Of a stretch of DNA of 64,000 nucleotides, positions 24,342 to 36,385 are shown in pieces. The notes beneath the pieces were generated by a model. That model had not been told where the DNA came from. It searched no databases and saw only the letters and a program-made list of their open reading frames with translations. A program made the position numbers and the translations under genes. Origin of the DNA: Berberis thunbergii (Eukaryota > Streptophyta > Magnoliopsida > Ranunculales > Berberidaceae). How positions within the stretch are numbered: position 1 is the first letter of the stretch; each line of letters begins with the position of its first letter. Location of the stretch: NCBI GenBank assembly GCA_003290165.1, contig QNQO01002050.1:62001-126000 (forward strand), in the 5' to 3' direction.

Positions 24342-25387
24342 TACATTTTCAAGTGTTCTACATTCCATGGTCTCTTGAGTTGCCATTCCTTAAAATTTTC
24401 CAACTAGTGTGTTCCTAGTCTATTGATTTTCATCACTTTGTATGACCCTTTCCAATTTATATTCAATTTCCCTACTCTTAGTTCTTTTGTGTTGAGTTGG
24501 ATCTTTCTGAATACCCAATCACCGATTTTGAATGTGTAGGGTTTGAATTTTTATTGTAGTAATTAGCCATTCTCTATTGGTAGGGCGTGACTTTGATTGA
24601 AGCTTTGTCTCATCTTTCATTAAGAAGGTCTAGTCTCACACGCAGTGTTTCATTGTTGTTTTCTATTCGGAACTCTTTCGTTATGAAGGTTAGCATGGTA
24701 ATCTCCACTTGTACCATTGCCTCGGACCCATAGGCTAGGGCAAATGGTGTTTCTCCGGTCGGAGTTCTCTTCATTGTCCTATAGGCCCCAAAGGATGCCT
24801 GGTAGTTTAGACACCCTAACCCTTTTGAAGCTTCGAGTTTTTTCTTGATTGCTTTTAGGATTGTTCGGTTGGTCACTTTGCTTGTTTGTTAGCTTGTGGA
24901 TGAGCAGGTGCTGAAAAGTGGTGTTTGATGCTGAAGTTTTCACACTTTTTTTACTTTTTTGCCTTTGAATTGGATTCTATTGTCAGTGACAATTACTCTG
25001 GGGACTCCGAATCTGCACATGACGTCCTTCCATAAAAAGTTGTCGATCTAAGCTTTTCCTATCTTTGACAATGGTTCTACTTCTACCCATTTGGTGAAGT
25101 AGTCAACAGCTACAATGAGGAACCTTTCTTATCGGATTACTAGAAGTGGCCTACGTCCATTCCCTATTGTATGAATGGCCACAGACTACTCATTGGGATT
25201 AGAATAAGTCCTGGCATGTATGTGTATGGAGAAAATGTTGACATTTGTCACATGTCTGAACTAGTTCATTTGCATCCTATTGCACTGTTGGCCAGTAGGA
25301 TCCCAATGTTAAAGCTTTGTGAGCTAGTATTTTTCGTCCTGGATGATTCCCGCATATGCCGAAATGAATTTCTCGTAAAACATAGTC
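24342..25387 (-). pseudogene. Ty3/gypsy integrase remnant
   Basis: On the minus strand, in order: the zinc-binding part (YVLREIHFGICGNHPGRK...CDKCQ), the core (VAVDYFTKWVEVEPLSKIGK with the first Asp; FGVPRVIVTDN with the second Asp; HPQANKQAKVTNRT at the third acidic site), PTGETPFALAYGSEAMVQVE, and the C-terminal part (GDWVFRKIQLNTKE, LRVGKLNINWKGSYKV, RPWNVEHLKMY). The third catalytic residue, normally Glu in the QAE-VTNR context, is Lys here. Stops and frameshifts occur throughout. It is opposite in strand to the gag-like ORF, so it derives from a separate element. Confidence 0.9.
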
Positions 25388-25439
25388 AGCGTCGCTCGGT
25401 GAAAGGTGACATTCACATAATTATTACATAAAACATCTT

Positions 25440-26966
25440 CGAATTTATATTTGTTAGTGTTTCATCTAATTATTTCGTTTTATGTTTTTGTAGGAATTTG
25501 AGCTTAAATGATGAAATTGCGTAAGCGCCGCAAGTTTGGAAGAACAAGCCCAAAGTGACGATTTCGATGAATTTGAAAGGTGTTATAACAATAGAAACTT
25601 GTTCCCGAACCCATGTGAATCAAACCTAAACCTAAGCCAAACCCGACCAAAACCTATTTATTTTCCTTTTTGCCACACAAAACCCTCTCCTATCCTTTGG
25701 GGGGCAGAGAAGAGTTGCCCTCTCTTTTCTCCCTCTCTCTTTTCATGTTTTTCTCCCTCTCAATCTCTCTGAGGGCAATCCCTTTCACCTTTCTTTCTCT
25801 TTTTGACACCTCCCTTTTTTCTCCTCTTTTTCCAGCCACCAACACCAGCTCATCGTCCCCTCGCCGAGGATTTTCGCTCGATAAAAGGACTAGCAGCCTC
25901 TCGCCTCCACCTTGTTTCAATCACACAGATCTCATGTCTCGCTCACTAGAGAGATCTTCACCAACAACCACAACCCATCTTGCCCCGACCTCACATCGCA
26001 GGCTTGTCGCAAACAGATCGAACTAGCCACTATCTCATCTCCCTGTTCTTGCTCAACTGAATTAGCCACTTCACAACACGATCAAACAGAATCGCGCAAA
26101 AGAAGAAATAGTAAGGGAGGAAGAAACATGAAGAATAAGGAGTTTTAGAGGGAAACAAACTGAATTTTAAAGCTATGGTCTATTTGCACCCCGAGTTTTA
26201 ATATGTACCACTACACAACCCAACGTGCGGGAACTGATGGATTTCGCCTATGCCACAATTGTGACCACCTCCACCATGGGATTCTAATCCATATGGATGA
26301 CTGCTCAAGCTTAGATGAATTTATTTTCGTATTTTATTGTTTTTCGATGCATTTTATCATTTGACATTGGGTAGATTTGTGAACAAACGAATATTACTTT
26401 CAGGGTGTATGTCATGTATCCTTGGTAGTTAGAATTATTCTATGTTTTTGTTTATACATGTTTTATTCGTATTAGTTAAACCTGTGATTAGTTGTGCCTT
26501 AAACAAACAATTAATGCTAGGGGTTTGCATATTTTGCATATTTGCTAAAATCAATCATTTGCATTGCTAGTTAAACCTGTGATTAGTTGTGTCTTAAAAG
26601 ACAATTAATGTTAGAGGTTTGCATCTTTGCTAAAATTAATCCACTACACTGCTAGGAAACAATAATTGACATTAGTATAATTTTATGAACTTGATGAATG
26701 ATTTTAACGCCTTAGCATCTCTCTCTTTAATTCTCAAACTCAATTTTCAGTTTTAATTTTTTTTTAATTTTTCATTAGTTTAGAAATTTTCGATTGTTGT
26801 AATACCTTTCAAATTGGTTTAAATATATTATAGTTTTCGATTGTGCTTCAATTCTCGTGGCATTGATCCATATTTGTGATTGTATACTAGTTAGACAACA
26901 ATACACTTGCAGTGTAACAATCCGGCTAAATTACCCTACTAATTTAGGTTAGTAAAATCTGTATCA
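25440..26966 (+). mobile_element. LTR of a Tat/Athila-like gypsy element (probable 5' LTR)
   Basis: The stretch just before a recognisable primer-binding site has LTR-like content: a Pro/Lys-rich pyrimidine leader (ACCTAAGCCAAACCCGACC; CTCTCTTTTCTCCCTCTCTC) and AT-rich 3' half. The right limit is set by the primer site. The left limit is uncertain, because no opposing LTR is present for comparison. ORFs inside (such as 25670-26026) look like chance frames in low-complexity sequence. Confidence 0.5.
26468..26640 (+). repeat. Tandem duplication of about 95 bp within the LTR
   Basis: TTAAACCTGTGATTAGTTGT followed by TTAATG(C/T)TAG(A/G)GGTTTGCAT occurs twice, beginning near 26475 and 26571. The two copies differ by a few bases and a short AT insertion. 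Confidence 0.75.
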
Positions 26967-26972
26967 AGTTTT

Positions 26973-26990
26973 TGGTGCCGTTGTTGAGTA
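26973..26990 (+). other. Degraded primer-binding site, tRNA-Asp type
   Basis: TGGTGCCGTTGTTGAGTA differs by four bases from TGGCGCCGTTGCCGGGGA, the tRNA-Asp-complementary primer site of plant Tat/Athila gypsy elements, and is preceded by the usual AAGTTT. It marks the start of the internal region of the element to its left. Confidence 0.65.
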
Positions 26991-27546
26991 TTATAACGGT
27001 ACAATCGAAGTCTAGAGTTTATTTTCACTAGTTTATATAGATTAGGTATACTTTTATTTGTTTAGGAACAATGTTAGTAGTCAATTCTTTTATTTGTTAG
27101 TAGTTGAGTTTTAATCTTTTTGCATTTGTTCTGCAGACAATCATACATAGGTATTCACAGGAGTGATCGACATCAACTCTAGTTCTAGCTGGCTTCCCCA
27201 CCACATCTGCACGCGATTTCTGTTGTGATCACTTGTTTTATGGTTGTTTTAGGTAGTATTGCATGCAAATTTGAATAGTGACATGATTGATTTGCAACTT
27301 CGTGCCCTCTCTTGCATATAGGTTAACCACCATCTATTTTAGGGTTAGGAATCTAAGCCTTCACTATTTAAAATTTGTAGCAAGATAATTGTCTAAGACA
27401 GATTTTACGCTCATAGGGTCCCTCTTTTGAAGTTTGAAGGTTTAAAGTAGTCAAGTGCAGAAACATATCCTATCTTAGAATAGTTTTTGAGCTGACATTT
27501 CACTTTGAGATGAAAAGTGAATAAAGAGGTAAGAGCCATTTTGTAG
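26991..27546. other. Internal retroelement or spacer sequence
   Basis: Downstream of the primer-binding site, but no gag or other coding sequence could be read. The element appears truncated or interrupted near 27540. Confidence 0.35.
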
Positions 27547-28060
27547 TGGCGGATTGAGAGGAATATACCGTGCCTCTCCCACGATTAGGTAAATTAAATT
27601 GAATTTCAGTCCTACATTAGTAACAAAACTCTAGAACCGTATGCCATTCATCTTGTTTGCACATCATTTAGATGTCTTTTGGGGTTCAGTTTTTTTTTTT
27701 TTTTTTTTTTTGAGTTAGATCATCTTCATATAAAGGTTAGACTTTGAATTAAAAAAACCTAAATTAAAGAGATGACCGAGGAGAAAGCCTTTAAAAATTA
27801 CTTTTGCCTCGAAGCTAGAAGTAGTTGTTATGACTATGGCTAAGAATATAGATGCAATTATGAATTTGATTCAACCCCTACAAATATTTCATCTAAGATT
27901 TGATTTTTGAAGTCACCCCTTAATTTTCTAATTATCATTTCTTCTACTTATATATTGATTTTGAAACCACCATTGATTTTCTATTTATAAGTTTTAAGCT
28001 TCATTTAATGTGTTTAATAGTTTTTTTTTTTTACATATTTCATATACCCTCGAAATTCAT
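27547..28060 (+). repeat. Dispersed repeat, copy A
   Basis: Closely similar and in the same orientation to 29374-29930. Both begin TGGCGGATTGAGAGGAATAT and include ATGACCGAGGAGAAAGCC / ATGATCGAGGAGAAAGCC. Copy A has a T21 run at 27692. Family unknown. It is followed directly by the damaged hAT element at 28075. Confidence 0.8.
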
Positions 28061-28074
28061 TATATATATACTCG

Positions 28075-29072
28075 CCCCGTCGCGATTGGTTTTTCCCGAT
28101 TGGTTGAATGAGCAGTTGTAATAGATATACCCGTCCTGTCCCGATTTTTTCGGGTCTTAATGGGATTGAATAATTTCATCCCGATCCCGTCCCGATCTAG
28201 AATGGGATGAAGATTTTCAATCCTGCCAATCCCGAGTTAATTTTTAATATTTTATTTATTTATTTATTTTTATTCATATAAACTTAAAAATGACTGACAG
28301 AAACTCATAGTGTTTGCATTTGAATCCTTTCTGGGATCTTCATCTTTTCATGTTTAAGATTGCATTTGAATTTCATTTATTTTATTTTGGATTTATATAT
28401 TATGTAATATCGATTTAGACTATATATATGTGTCTCTTGAGGCTATCATTTCTGGGTTTATCTGAAATTTCAAGGAGAAAACAGATGAAAACAAAAGCAA
28501 ATTGAACTCTCCCAAACATCCCAACTAGATTAGCACTTGAGGGAGGTTTGCAATCAATCACGTGCTCGTTACGTATACAATGTTATAAGCATCTTGAGAG
28601 ACATATTCAGACATGTCTTTTTTATCCATTATCAATTTGGTTTAAGACTAAAGTCTGCTAGGTAATATGTTACTCACCCTCGGGCAATAGGAGTTATCTT
28701 GTAGTGTCAGAGAACGTATATTCAAGAGCTGATCTGGTTTACGAGACCTTGGGTTTTCCATGGGGTCGCATCTATATTGGTGGGTATTTCACTACTTAGG
28801 TGTTATCCATAACTATTTTCAGATTCCTGCAATTTGCTTGTAGGTTTAAGAAAGTTATTTTTCACGCTCTATATCTAATTATAAGAAAATTATTTTTCAC
28901 GCTCTTATATGATGATAATCTTCGCAGCAGTCACAAGCAGCACGCTGATCCCGTTCCGTCCCGAATCCGTTTGGAATAGGACGAGGTCGGGATGGGGTTT
29001 TCCCATCCCGTCCCGATCCCGTATGAACGGGATGGGTATATCTCGTCCCATCTCGTCTCGTGCCCACCCCTA
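28075..29072. mobile_element. Damaged non-autonomous hAT-like element
   Basis: It has the same subterminal sequences as the complete copy at 30230-31406 (CCCGATTTTTTCGGGTCTTA near the left, CCCGTATGAACGGGATGGG near the right) and the right terminal repeat TGCCCACCCCTA ending at 29072. The left terminus is eroded or truncated. The interior is unrelated in large part to the other copy and codes for nothing recognisable. Confidence 0.7.
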
Positions 29073-29373
29073 ATTATTCATGAAATTTGAAGAAAAATAA
29101 AAGAGTATGTTTGAATATTTGTCCACAAATTCAATTTTATATAAAGTACCCATCATGACCAACTTCAGTAATTTGAGTTTTAATAAATTTTTTCATGATT
29201 GTTAATTTTTCATGTTTTTAAATTTTGCATATGTATATTGACATTAAATTGGATGTAATTGAAAAGGTATTATGCTTAACTTTTGTAAATTATTAAAGTT
29301 ATAATATAAAACCTAAGACCGCCTAGGCCCCTGGGCGCTAGGCACCTGCTCGCCGCCCGCCCAACGCCTAACG

Positions 29374-29930
29374 ATGGCGGATTGAGAGGAATATACCGTG
29401 TCTCTCCCACGATTAGGTAAATTAAATTGAATTTCAGTCCTACATTAGTAACAAAACTCTAGAGCCGTATGTCATTTATCTTGTTTGCACATCATTTATG
29501 TGTCGTTTGGAATTCATTTGTTTTTTTAAGAGTTAGATCATCTTCATATAAAGGTTAAACTTTGAATTAAAAATATTAAAAAAATAAATAAAAAAACTTA
29601 AATTAAAGAGATGATCGAGGAGAAAGCCTTTAAAAATTACTTTTGCCTCGAAGCTAGAAGCAGTTGTTATGAATATGGCTAAAAATATAGATGCAATTAT
29701 GAATTTGATTCAACTCCTACAAATATTTCATCTGAGATTTAATTTTTGAAGTTACCCCTTAATCTTCTAATTATCATTTCTTCTACTTATATATTGATTT
29801 TTGAAACCACCCTTGATTTTCTATTTATAAGTTTTAAGCTTCATTTAATGTGTTTAATAGATTTATTTGCATATTATTATTATTATTTTTTACATATTTC
29901 ATATACTTTCGAAATTCATTATATATATAT
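29374..29930 (+). repeat. Dispersed repeat, copy B
   Basis: Second copy of the 27547-28060 repeat, with the A-rich variant AAAATATTAAAAAAATAAAT near 29570. Just before it is a GC-rich word series (CCGCCTAGGCCCCTGGGCG) typical of another small repeat. Confidence 0.8.
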
Positions 29931-29976
29931 ATATATTTCATGCATCCTCGAAATTTTTACGATTTTTCTTTGAGAA

Positions 29977-30141
29977 ATTCTAAATGTCGAGGGAATGAGC
30001 GAGGGAAATGAGGTGGCGAGGTGAAAGCCGTTCATTTCCCTCGAGATGCGTGCGTTGACTTTTTGCGCGCATCTCGAGGGAAATGAACGGCTTTCACCTC
30101 GCCACCTCATTTCCCTCGCTCGTTCCCTCGACATTTAGAAT
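29977..30141. mobile_element. Foldback (MITE-like) element 1
   Basis: A nearly perfect 165-bp hairpin. The left arm starts ATTCTAAATGTCGAGGGAA and the right arm is its reverse complement, with only one or two differences and a loop of about 15 bases (GTTGACTTTTTGC region). No coding capacity. A related, more diverged hairpin with the same ends (ATTCTAACTGTCGAGG) lies at 50423-50583. Confidence 0.85.
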
Positions 30142-30229
30142 CTCTCTTTTCTTTACACACCAAAATATTTCTCAAAATCAAGAAACCGAAATTAACTTGA
30201 AAAACAGAATCACAATCCTTGGTTGCCAT

Positions 30230-31406
30230 TAGGGGTGGGCATCCCATCCCGCAATCCCGTTCCGTCCCGTCCCGATTTTTTCGGGTCTTAATGGGATTGA
30301 AAATTTTCATCCCGATCCCGTCCCGATCTAGAATGGGATGGGATGGGATGAAGATTTTCAATCCCGCCAATCCCGTCCCGTCCCGAACTAATTTATTAAT
30401 ATTAATTATTAATATTTTTATTTAATTATTTATTTTAGAATTGTGGATGCCCATACAAATATACTGATGTATATAACATTTTTACTTTTTTAGCATCTCA
30501 ATGAATCTCTCACACATCTCTAAATTTGTATTTTGTAATACTGTTCAATTCTCACTTATTCCAGATTGCCAAGCTTTTGAAAAATGCATACTACTATCCA
30601 CAGCTTCCCAGACAGAGCTTTGGATGTCTTGGAGATGATTTGAACTCCTTGAGATGAATCTCTCTATATACAGACTATGGAGATGTTCTGTTTCAGGCAG
30701 TTATCAAGGCCTGCCGAAACTACTTGAAGCTCATGATTGCTGATGGACTTGTGCAGACTAGCAACATACATAGAAATGACATCACATAGTAGTCCCTGAC
30801 AAACCTCATGACCCACTCTTAATTTGGCCAAGAAAAATCAGAGGTGAAACAAACCCAGCCAACAAGATGAGGATCCCACTTGCATATTGTATAATGTGAA
30901 TGAGGGGGAGGAGGTGGTAATAGGTAAGTTTCAATAAAGGAAGAAACTGGTAGTGGTAGGTTTTGCATTCTATGAATGAGAGTTCATGGTCTCATATGTA
31001 GCCATGTGACCAAATACTAAGATGGTTATAGCACGACTATATGACCAATGATGTTTTTAAGATATAAATTGCAACTTTAGAATTGCTAGTGTTTTTTAAT
31101 ACATTATCATTCATTTCTAGTAAAGGAAATGGGCATGAAGCCTCAGACTGCTGTCCTAAAGAGTCAGTTGATGCCTGTTTTATTGTGAAATTTGTTTGCT
31201 AACCAATACTGAAGAAGAAGTTCAGCAATTTATTCTTTAATTCTGCAAGTGAAGAAGATTGGCACGCTGATCCCGTCCCGAACCCGTTTGGGATGGGATG
31301 AGGTCGGGATGTGGTTTTTCCCATCCCGTTCCGTCCCGATCCCGTATGAACGGGATGGGATAGGGATGGGTATATGTCGTCCCATCCCGTCCCGTGCCCA
31401 CCCCTA
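30230..31406. mobile_element. Complete non-autonomous hAT element with 8-bp target duplication
   Basis: Terminal inverted repeats TAGGGGTGGGCA / TGCCCACCCCTA bound a 1177-bp element. The 8 bases GTTGCCAT occur directly on both sides (30222-30229 and 31407-31414), the 8-bp target duplication typical of hAT transposons. Subterminal regions are full of CCCGTCCCGATCCCG / GGGATGGGAT words in both orientations. There is no transposase, so it depends on a partner. It lies about 210 bp beyond the stop codon of the DUF3326 gene. Confidence 0.9.
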
Positions 31407-31414
31407 GTTGCCAT

Positions 31415-31623
31415 CATACCACACAATTGTTGTAGTTATAATTTCCTACAGCTTTAAAAGCCGCCAGGCTTGATTTACCATTGCCATTATAGGAAATGGG
31501 ATGTATTTGTATAGTGATGTGTAAACTTATACATATACATCCTATACATTCAAAACCATTTGAGATGCTCTACAAATATTCCTTGCGAGACTAAGAGATG
31601 ACAAAATAACACATCAATAATAA
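31415..31623 (-). other. 3' flank of the DUF3326 gene
   Basis: Probable 3' UTR and terminator region. Apart from the hAT target duplication just beyond it at 31407-31414, no defined element is seen. Confidence 0.4.
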
Positions 31624-34600
31624 TCAAGCAGTAAATGTCGCAGAGGATGATACAACACCATTACTAGAAGGAAAGCCATGAGTGCGTCTAATGTTACTGA
31701 TTCCGTTTCTTCTAAGGGAATTCAGGTCTACTCCAGCCTTATGAGCTGCAATGACACCTATAGCTTCCCAATAGTTTGAGACCTTGAGCTGCATACCACA
31801 TTGAGACATCTTTAGCTTGACCAAATTGTTTAAAGATTCAGATACAAATAAATTGGTTTTTTAATCAAATCACATGATGAATTACCGCTTCTATTCCAAA
31901 TTTATCTGGTGTGTCGTCCAGAACAGTTTGGTTTTCCTCCACAGCAATCATCAGTGGCTGTAACAAAACATCTGAATTAGTTCAATCCAAAAACCATTTT
32001 CACAGGCCAATCAGTAAAAAGCATGAGTTTTCAACAATACATTGTGGAATAAGACATCGAACGTTGGGCACATTGACTTCTTTTACTTTCTAGTTTTGCC
32101 TCAAATATTGGATTTTGTACACATTACTTATGAGCACATGTAAATGATCATAAATGGGTATATGAGCCCAAGAAACAAGCCCAAAATGTACAGTTAGGGC
32201 TATGAGCGCTTCGGCCATAGCTGTGACAAGTCGCATGACTTGATTGGAAAATAGACTAGAAGGGATTGGTCCAAGTGTCACCATATCATTGAGGCATGTA
32301 GCTATAAATAGAAATATCAAATGTATAAGGAAGAATAAAGGACTTTTGGCGAAGAAAGAAGGGAGAGTAAAGCTTTGTGTAGGAAAGATGTCTTTGTTCC
32401 TTGGTAATTTTAAGTGAAACAGTGGCTCTTTTTTATTGCGACATTTATTGTTCTACTACAAAGAGATGACATATAACATATTACCTTATTTCTTGAGCTC
32501 CTTGCAAATGCAAGAGTGCCCTCCCCTCCACAAGAATCAATCGGAAGAATCACACTGTCAACATCGCTTGCCCACATGCAATTCCGCGAGGACCCAGAGT
32601 TCCTATCGACGTACTGAGGTGCATTTGTTAATCCAGCAAGTACGCATGGCAAGAAGGTGTAACCTATCTGTCACCCAGAAAATCTAATATATATCACGCG
32701 CGTGAGATTTTTTTTTTTAATTACACTGAATGAACACTTAAGAATTCCTCAAAATATGAAATTTCCATACTTCGAGAAGGAAGAAACATATAATACCTGC
32801 ATGCAACCATAAATAAATTATAAAAAGAAATTATGAAAAACCATAACTTCCGCAATAATTTGGTGAGCCTTTGAAGGTTCTTTTTCATAGCAGACAAGCA
32901 GTTCTTTCATGACAGACAATCACAATTGGAGGATATCTCAAACAAATTGTCTAATTTCATATGAAATATTATTGCATCTAAACAAGTTTTTCATTTTCCT
33001 ACCAAACTTCAACATATCAATTAAAATAAGGGTTAGGATCAGGTGACTCAAATTATCTCCATATTATTTCCACAAAACCAACAAAAATGAACATTTGTGA
33101 GTTGGAAAAAGAGAGGTTTTACTGACCTCCTCGGCAGCTGATCTTGGGCATAATGACGAGGTTAGAGGAAGAAGATTAAGTGCAGGTGCATGTGCACAAG
33201 GGATCTGGAACTCCTTAACCACTAGATGACTTATAATCGCCTCAACTCCTGCCAACAAATCTACCCCCTGCAAAGACAGCATAAAGTACTTTCATCTCGT
33301 CTGTGCTCTTAAAAGTTAAATCGACTTAGGAAAATTAAATTTTGTTATGAATCCTACTATTGTGCAGGCTTCCATGGATGAAATAGTAGTATCATGTCAA
33401 GGCCACATAACGTGCAAGAGACTGAAAAACACAAGATAGGAGACAATGAGTCATGCCACGAGCCATAATGTGCTTGGACCCCCCAATGTATTTTTCATAT
33501 CATGATGCATGCATTTGGCTAATTTGATGCTTCTAATGCGATTTCAGCAATTACGAAACTTTTCTCATAATGAAACAGAATCAAAACATAGAAAGTACCT
33601 TCCCCTGTCTATATTCTTCCATTTCTTCAATATCCTCGTCAGGAAAGCGTCCTACAACTGCAACAGCATTTACTTGTGAAGAGTTAACTAACCTATTTAC
33701 AGCTCTCAATAGTGAATCAGGGCGCTTAATCCGCCCTGTTGATTTGCCACAATTTGGATCAACCCACATCTCAACCTGTAAAAGATTGTCAATCTTAAGC
33801 CACTTCCATAAAGTGTATCCCTAGCCTCCTTGGGCGCATCTCAAGACATATGCATCCTACAAGGTACTAAGACTCTATAAAACAACAATGTGAAGAGGTT
33901 AAGGAATTATTAAGGCGAAGTTTTATCCTTAGTGATGGCCTCTGAGAGTATATTGTTTTCCATCCTTCTATAAAATTTGTTATCTTCTCTCAAAATCGTG
34001 GAAGAAAACTTTCTACGGGGTCTAAGAAACATAGCTATTTTTAAGATCACGGCTTGAAACCTTTTATCACTCAGTTTCTTATCTCCACTATTTCTATGTT
34101 TTCCATTTGAAAATATAAAAATAAAACACACTCTAAACGATTTGATGTACCTATAAATAGGCGCTAGGATACAAAAAAAAAGGCAAATTTTCATCACTAC
34201 TTCAAACTATCCTATAATGGATTCATTATAAGGAGCACCATTTTAAATCCAAGAATGAAACAACCTATTACATTTAACAAGTACACTCCTTCAAATTGTA
34301 CAAGTAGCTCACACTGCACATGATAAACCGTCTAATCAAAATTTTCATTGCTAAATAACCCAATTACAATTTGATTAACAAAGTTACTTTGTAACTGTAT
34401 CTCTCCTAGTCTTACCACTCGTCCATCTAGAAATTCAAGTTTAAATAAACTAAATGCATGAAGAAGTTTCTCAATTAAATCAAAATGACATGTCTAAGCA
34501 AAAAAAATATGTGCGATATCTTTGTTTCATTTAAAAAGTAGTAAATCCCACAACCAGAAGTCAGGTTTGTATTACCTGCAGGGGCGCATCCGTAACAATA

Positions 34601-35328
34601 TATTCCACAACAGGCAACCCTAAGGACGCCCTTGCAGCATCAGCCACTTGCAAATGTCGAATGCGGAGGTCCTCCTCTATTCCAGCATCAAGTACCAACC
34701 CCACCTAATTCCACTTGTTGTACATCACACGAATGTTTTCATTGAATCAAATATGTATGTACAAACTTAAATGTGGAAAAAAGAACAAATAGCAATAGAT
34801 AAGGGCTTTACCTTGTTTTGGTGAACAGGGTGGAGACCCCAAGTACCTTGAGCAAATTGGTCAAGGGCATAGCCTTCAACGTATAGAACATTGGGGATTG
34901 GCCAATAAAGCATTGCTGCATTAAGTACCTGAAATGCAGAGTGAGCATAACTTAGAATGTGCAGTTAGAGTGTTTGTGAAAAGTTCAAAGAGTGTAAATG
35001 AAGAAATAAACAAAAAAAGAGGTACGTTGGGGTGTGAAATGAGGCAATCAGCAACAGTAGAGAGAGCTCGAGCAACTGGAAGGGCGTCCCCAGCGTATCC
35101 ACCGATGGAGGCTCCAACACCGGTGGGAACTATCATCACGGTCGTGTACGGCCTCTTATGGAGCTGGGTGACCACCCCACAACTTGAACAGCGAACCCCA
35201 CCAGCAACTCCTCTTTTGTTCCGCCATTGGGTTCGAGTGACTGGGAGGTGTTGTTCTAGTTGCTGCTCAAGGGATGGAATCCGTCCACTTGTGTGAAGTG
35301 GACGGCTCGGTTGTAGTGCGACTGCCAT
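31624..35328 (-). CDS. DUF3326 family protein, plastid-like, intact eight-exon gene
   Basis: Exons on the minus strand: 35328-35026, 34928-34812, 34704-34576, 33775-33599, 33267-33127, 32667-32485, 31957-31886, 31788-31624. All introns are GT...AG, every exon length is a multiple of three, and no stop or frameshift occurs, giving 428 residues. Landmarks: a Ser/Arg-rich transit-like N-terminus, TTVMIVPTGVGASIGGYAGD, YWPIPNVLYVEGYALDQFAQ, GLVLDAGIEEDLRIRHLQVA, VAVVGRFPDEDIEEMEEYRQ, VDLLAGVEAIISHLVVKEFQ, SDVDSVILPIDSCGGEGTLA, NYWEAIGVIAAHKAGVDLNS. This matches plant and cyanobacterial DUF3326 proteins, whose activity is unknown to me. An in-frame ATG at 35454 would add 42 residues; I chose 35328 because MAVAL with a purine at +4 looks like a plant plastid start. 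It is the only intact host gene in the window. Confidence 0.9.
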
Positions 35329-35593
35329 TGATGAAGAAGATGAAGAAAAGAGCCCTCTCTTCTCCTTGCAACTTTTTGCCTTTGTTTTCGAATTTTGGTG
35401 CCACAAGGGAGCAGAGGGTGAGAGGATAAGATAGTAATAAAGATGTGTGTTCACCGCAATCTCAATGAGGATTCAATGTCAGTCAATTCACACATAGAGA
35501 ATTAGAAATGCAAGGTATATTATGCCTGTCCTTGACCATCCAAAATTAAAAGGGATGTCTAAATTCCAATTAGAGCTGGGTCTTGGGTGGGAT

Positions 35594-36073
35594 CACTGCA
35601 CCAAAAACCCCCATTAGCAACGGTTCTATACTGTGGGCGTAAGTCATTGTCACGGCTAAGAGCCGTGGGCTACAAAGGCGTCGGAAAATTCCTTGTAACG
35701 GCTATAAACCGTTGCTAAACATTGTAGCAACGGTTTTATGCTTGAATGAGGGAGGTGATTTTCAGCATTTAGCCACAGTTCTAAACCGTTGCAAGAAAAA
35801 TAGCAACGGTTTTAAGCCGTGACAAGGTGTAGATATTAGCAACGGTTATAAACCGTGTCTAACAAGGTAGCAACGGTTTTTAGCCGTGGCTAACCCTGGC
35901 CACGATTTTAAGCCGTGGCTAAACAGTGAGAAATAAACCGTGGCAAACGTGATAGTAACTGTTTTAAGCCGTGGCTAACCCTGGCCACGGTTTTAAGCCA
36001 TAGCAACTGATGAAGAACGCCCACGGTTCCTAGCCGTGGCAAGCTGCAACCACGGTTGTAAGCCGTTGGCAAT
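35594..36073 (-). repeat. Terminal repeat and subterminal palindrome array of R1
   Basis: Same motif family as in L (CCACGGTTTTAAGCCGTGG, CAACGG...AACCGTTG), here starting from the CACTGCACC terminus. Order and spacing mirror L 18759-19259 with scattered substitutions, which shows common descent of the two ends. Confidence 0.9.
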
Positions 36074-36385
36074 TAAAACAAAATTAAAAAAAAAAAATCT
36101 GTTTTGTTGCAACGGTTTGACCAAATTAATATAATCGAAAAAAAATTTATATATTTTTTTTGCTGCTGCAGCAAAATCACAGCCGTGACACCTGCAAAAT
36201 CAGTTCTTACTATGGTTTGTGTCATGCCTCCGGCACGAATAAGATTCCACCAAACTATATGCCAGATAAATACAAAATCAACAGTAAAAAGGAACTTGTC
36301 AAGTTTTGACGCCAAACAAAAACATGTAAACAAATAGCACTAATGTACACTAACAGGATTAACTTGAACAAATGGAACCTTGTTA

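Noticed and set aside
25670..26026. 118-codon Ser/Pro-rich frame
   Set aside because: It lies in the pyrimidine-rich leader of an LTR; the opposite strand is equally open. Low-complexity artefact.
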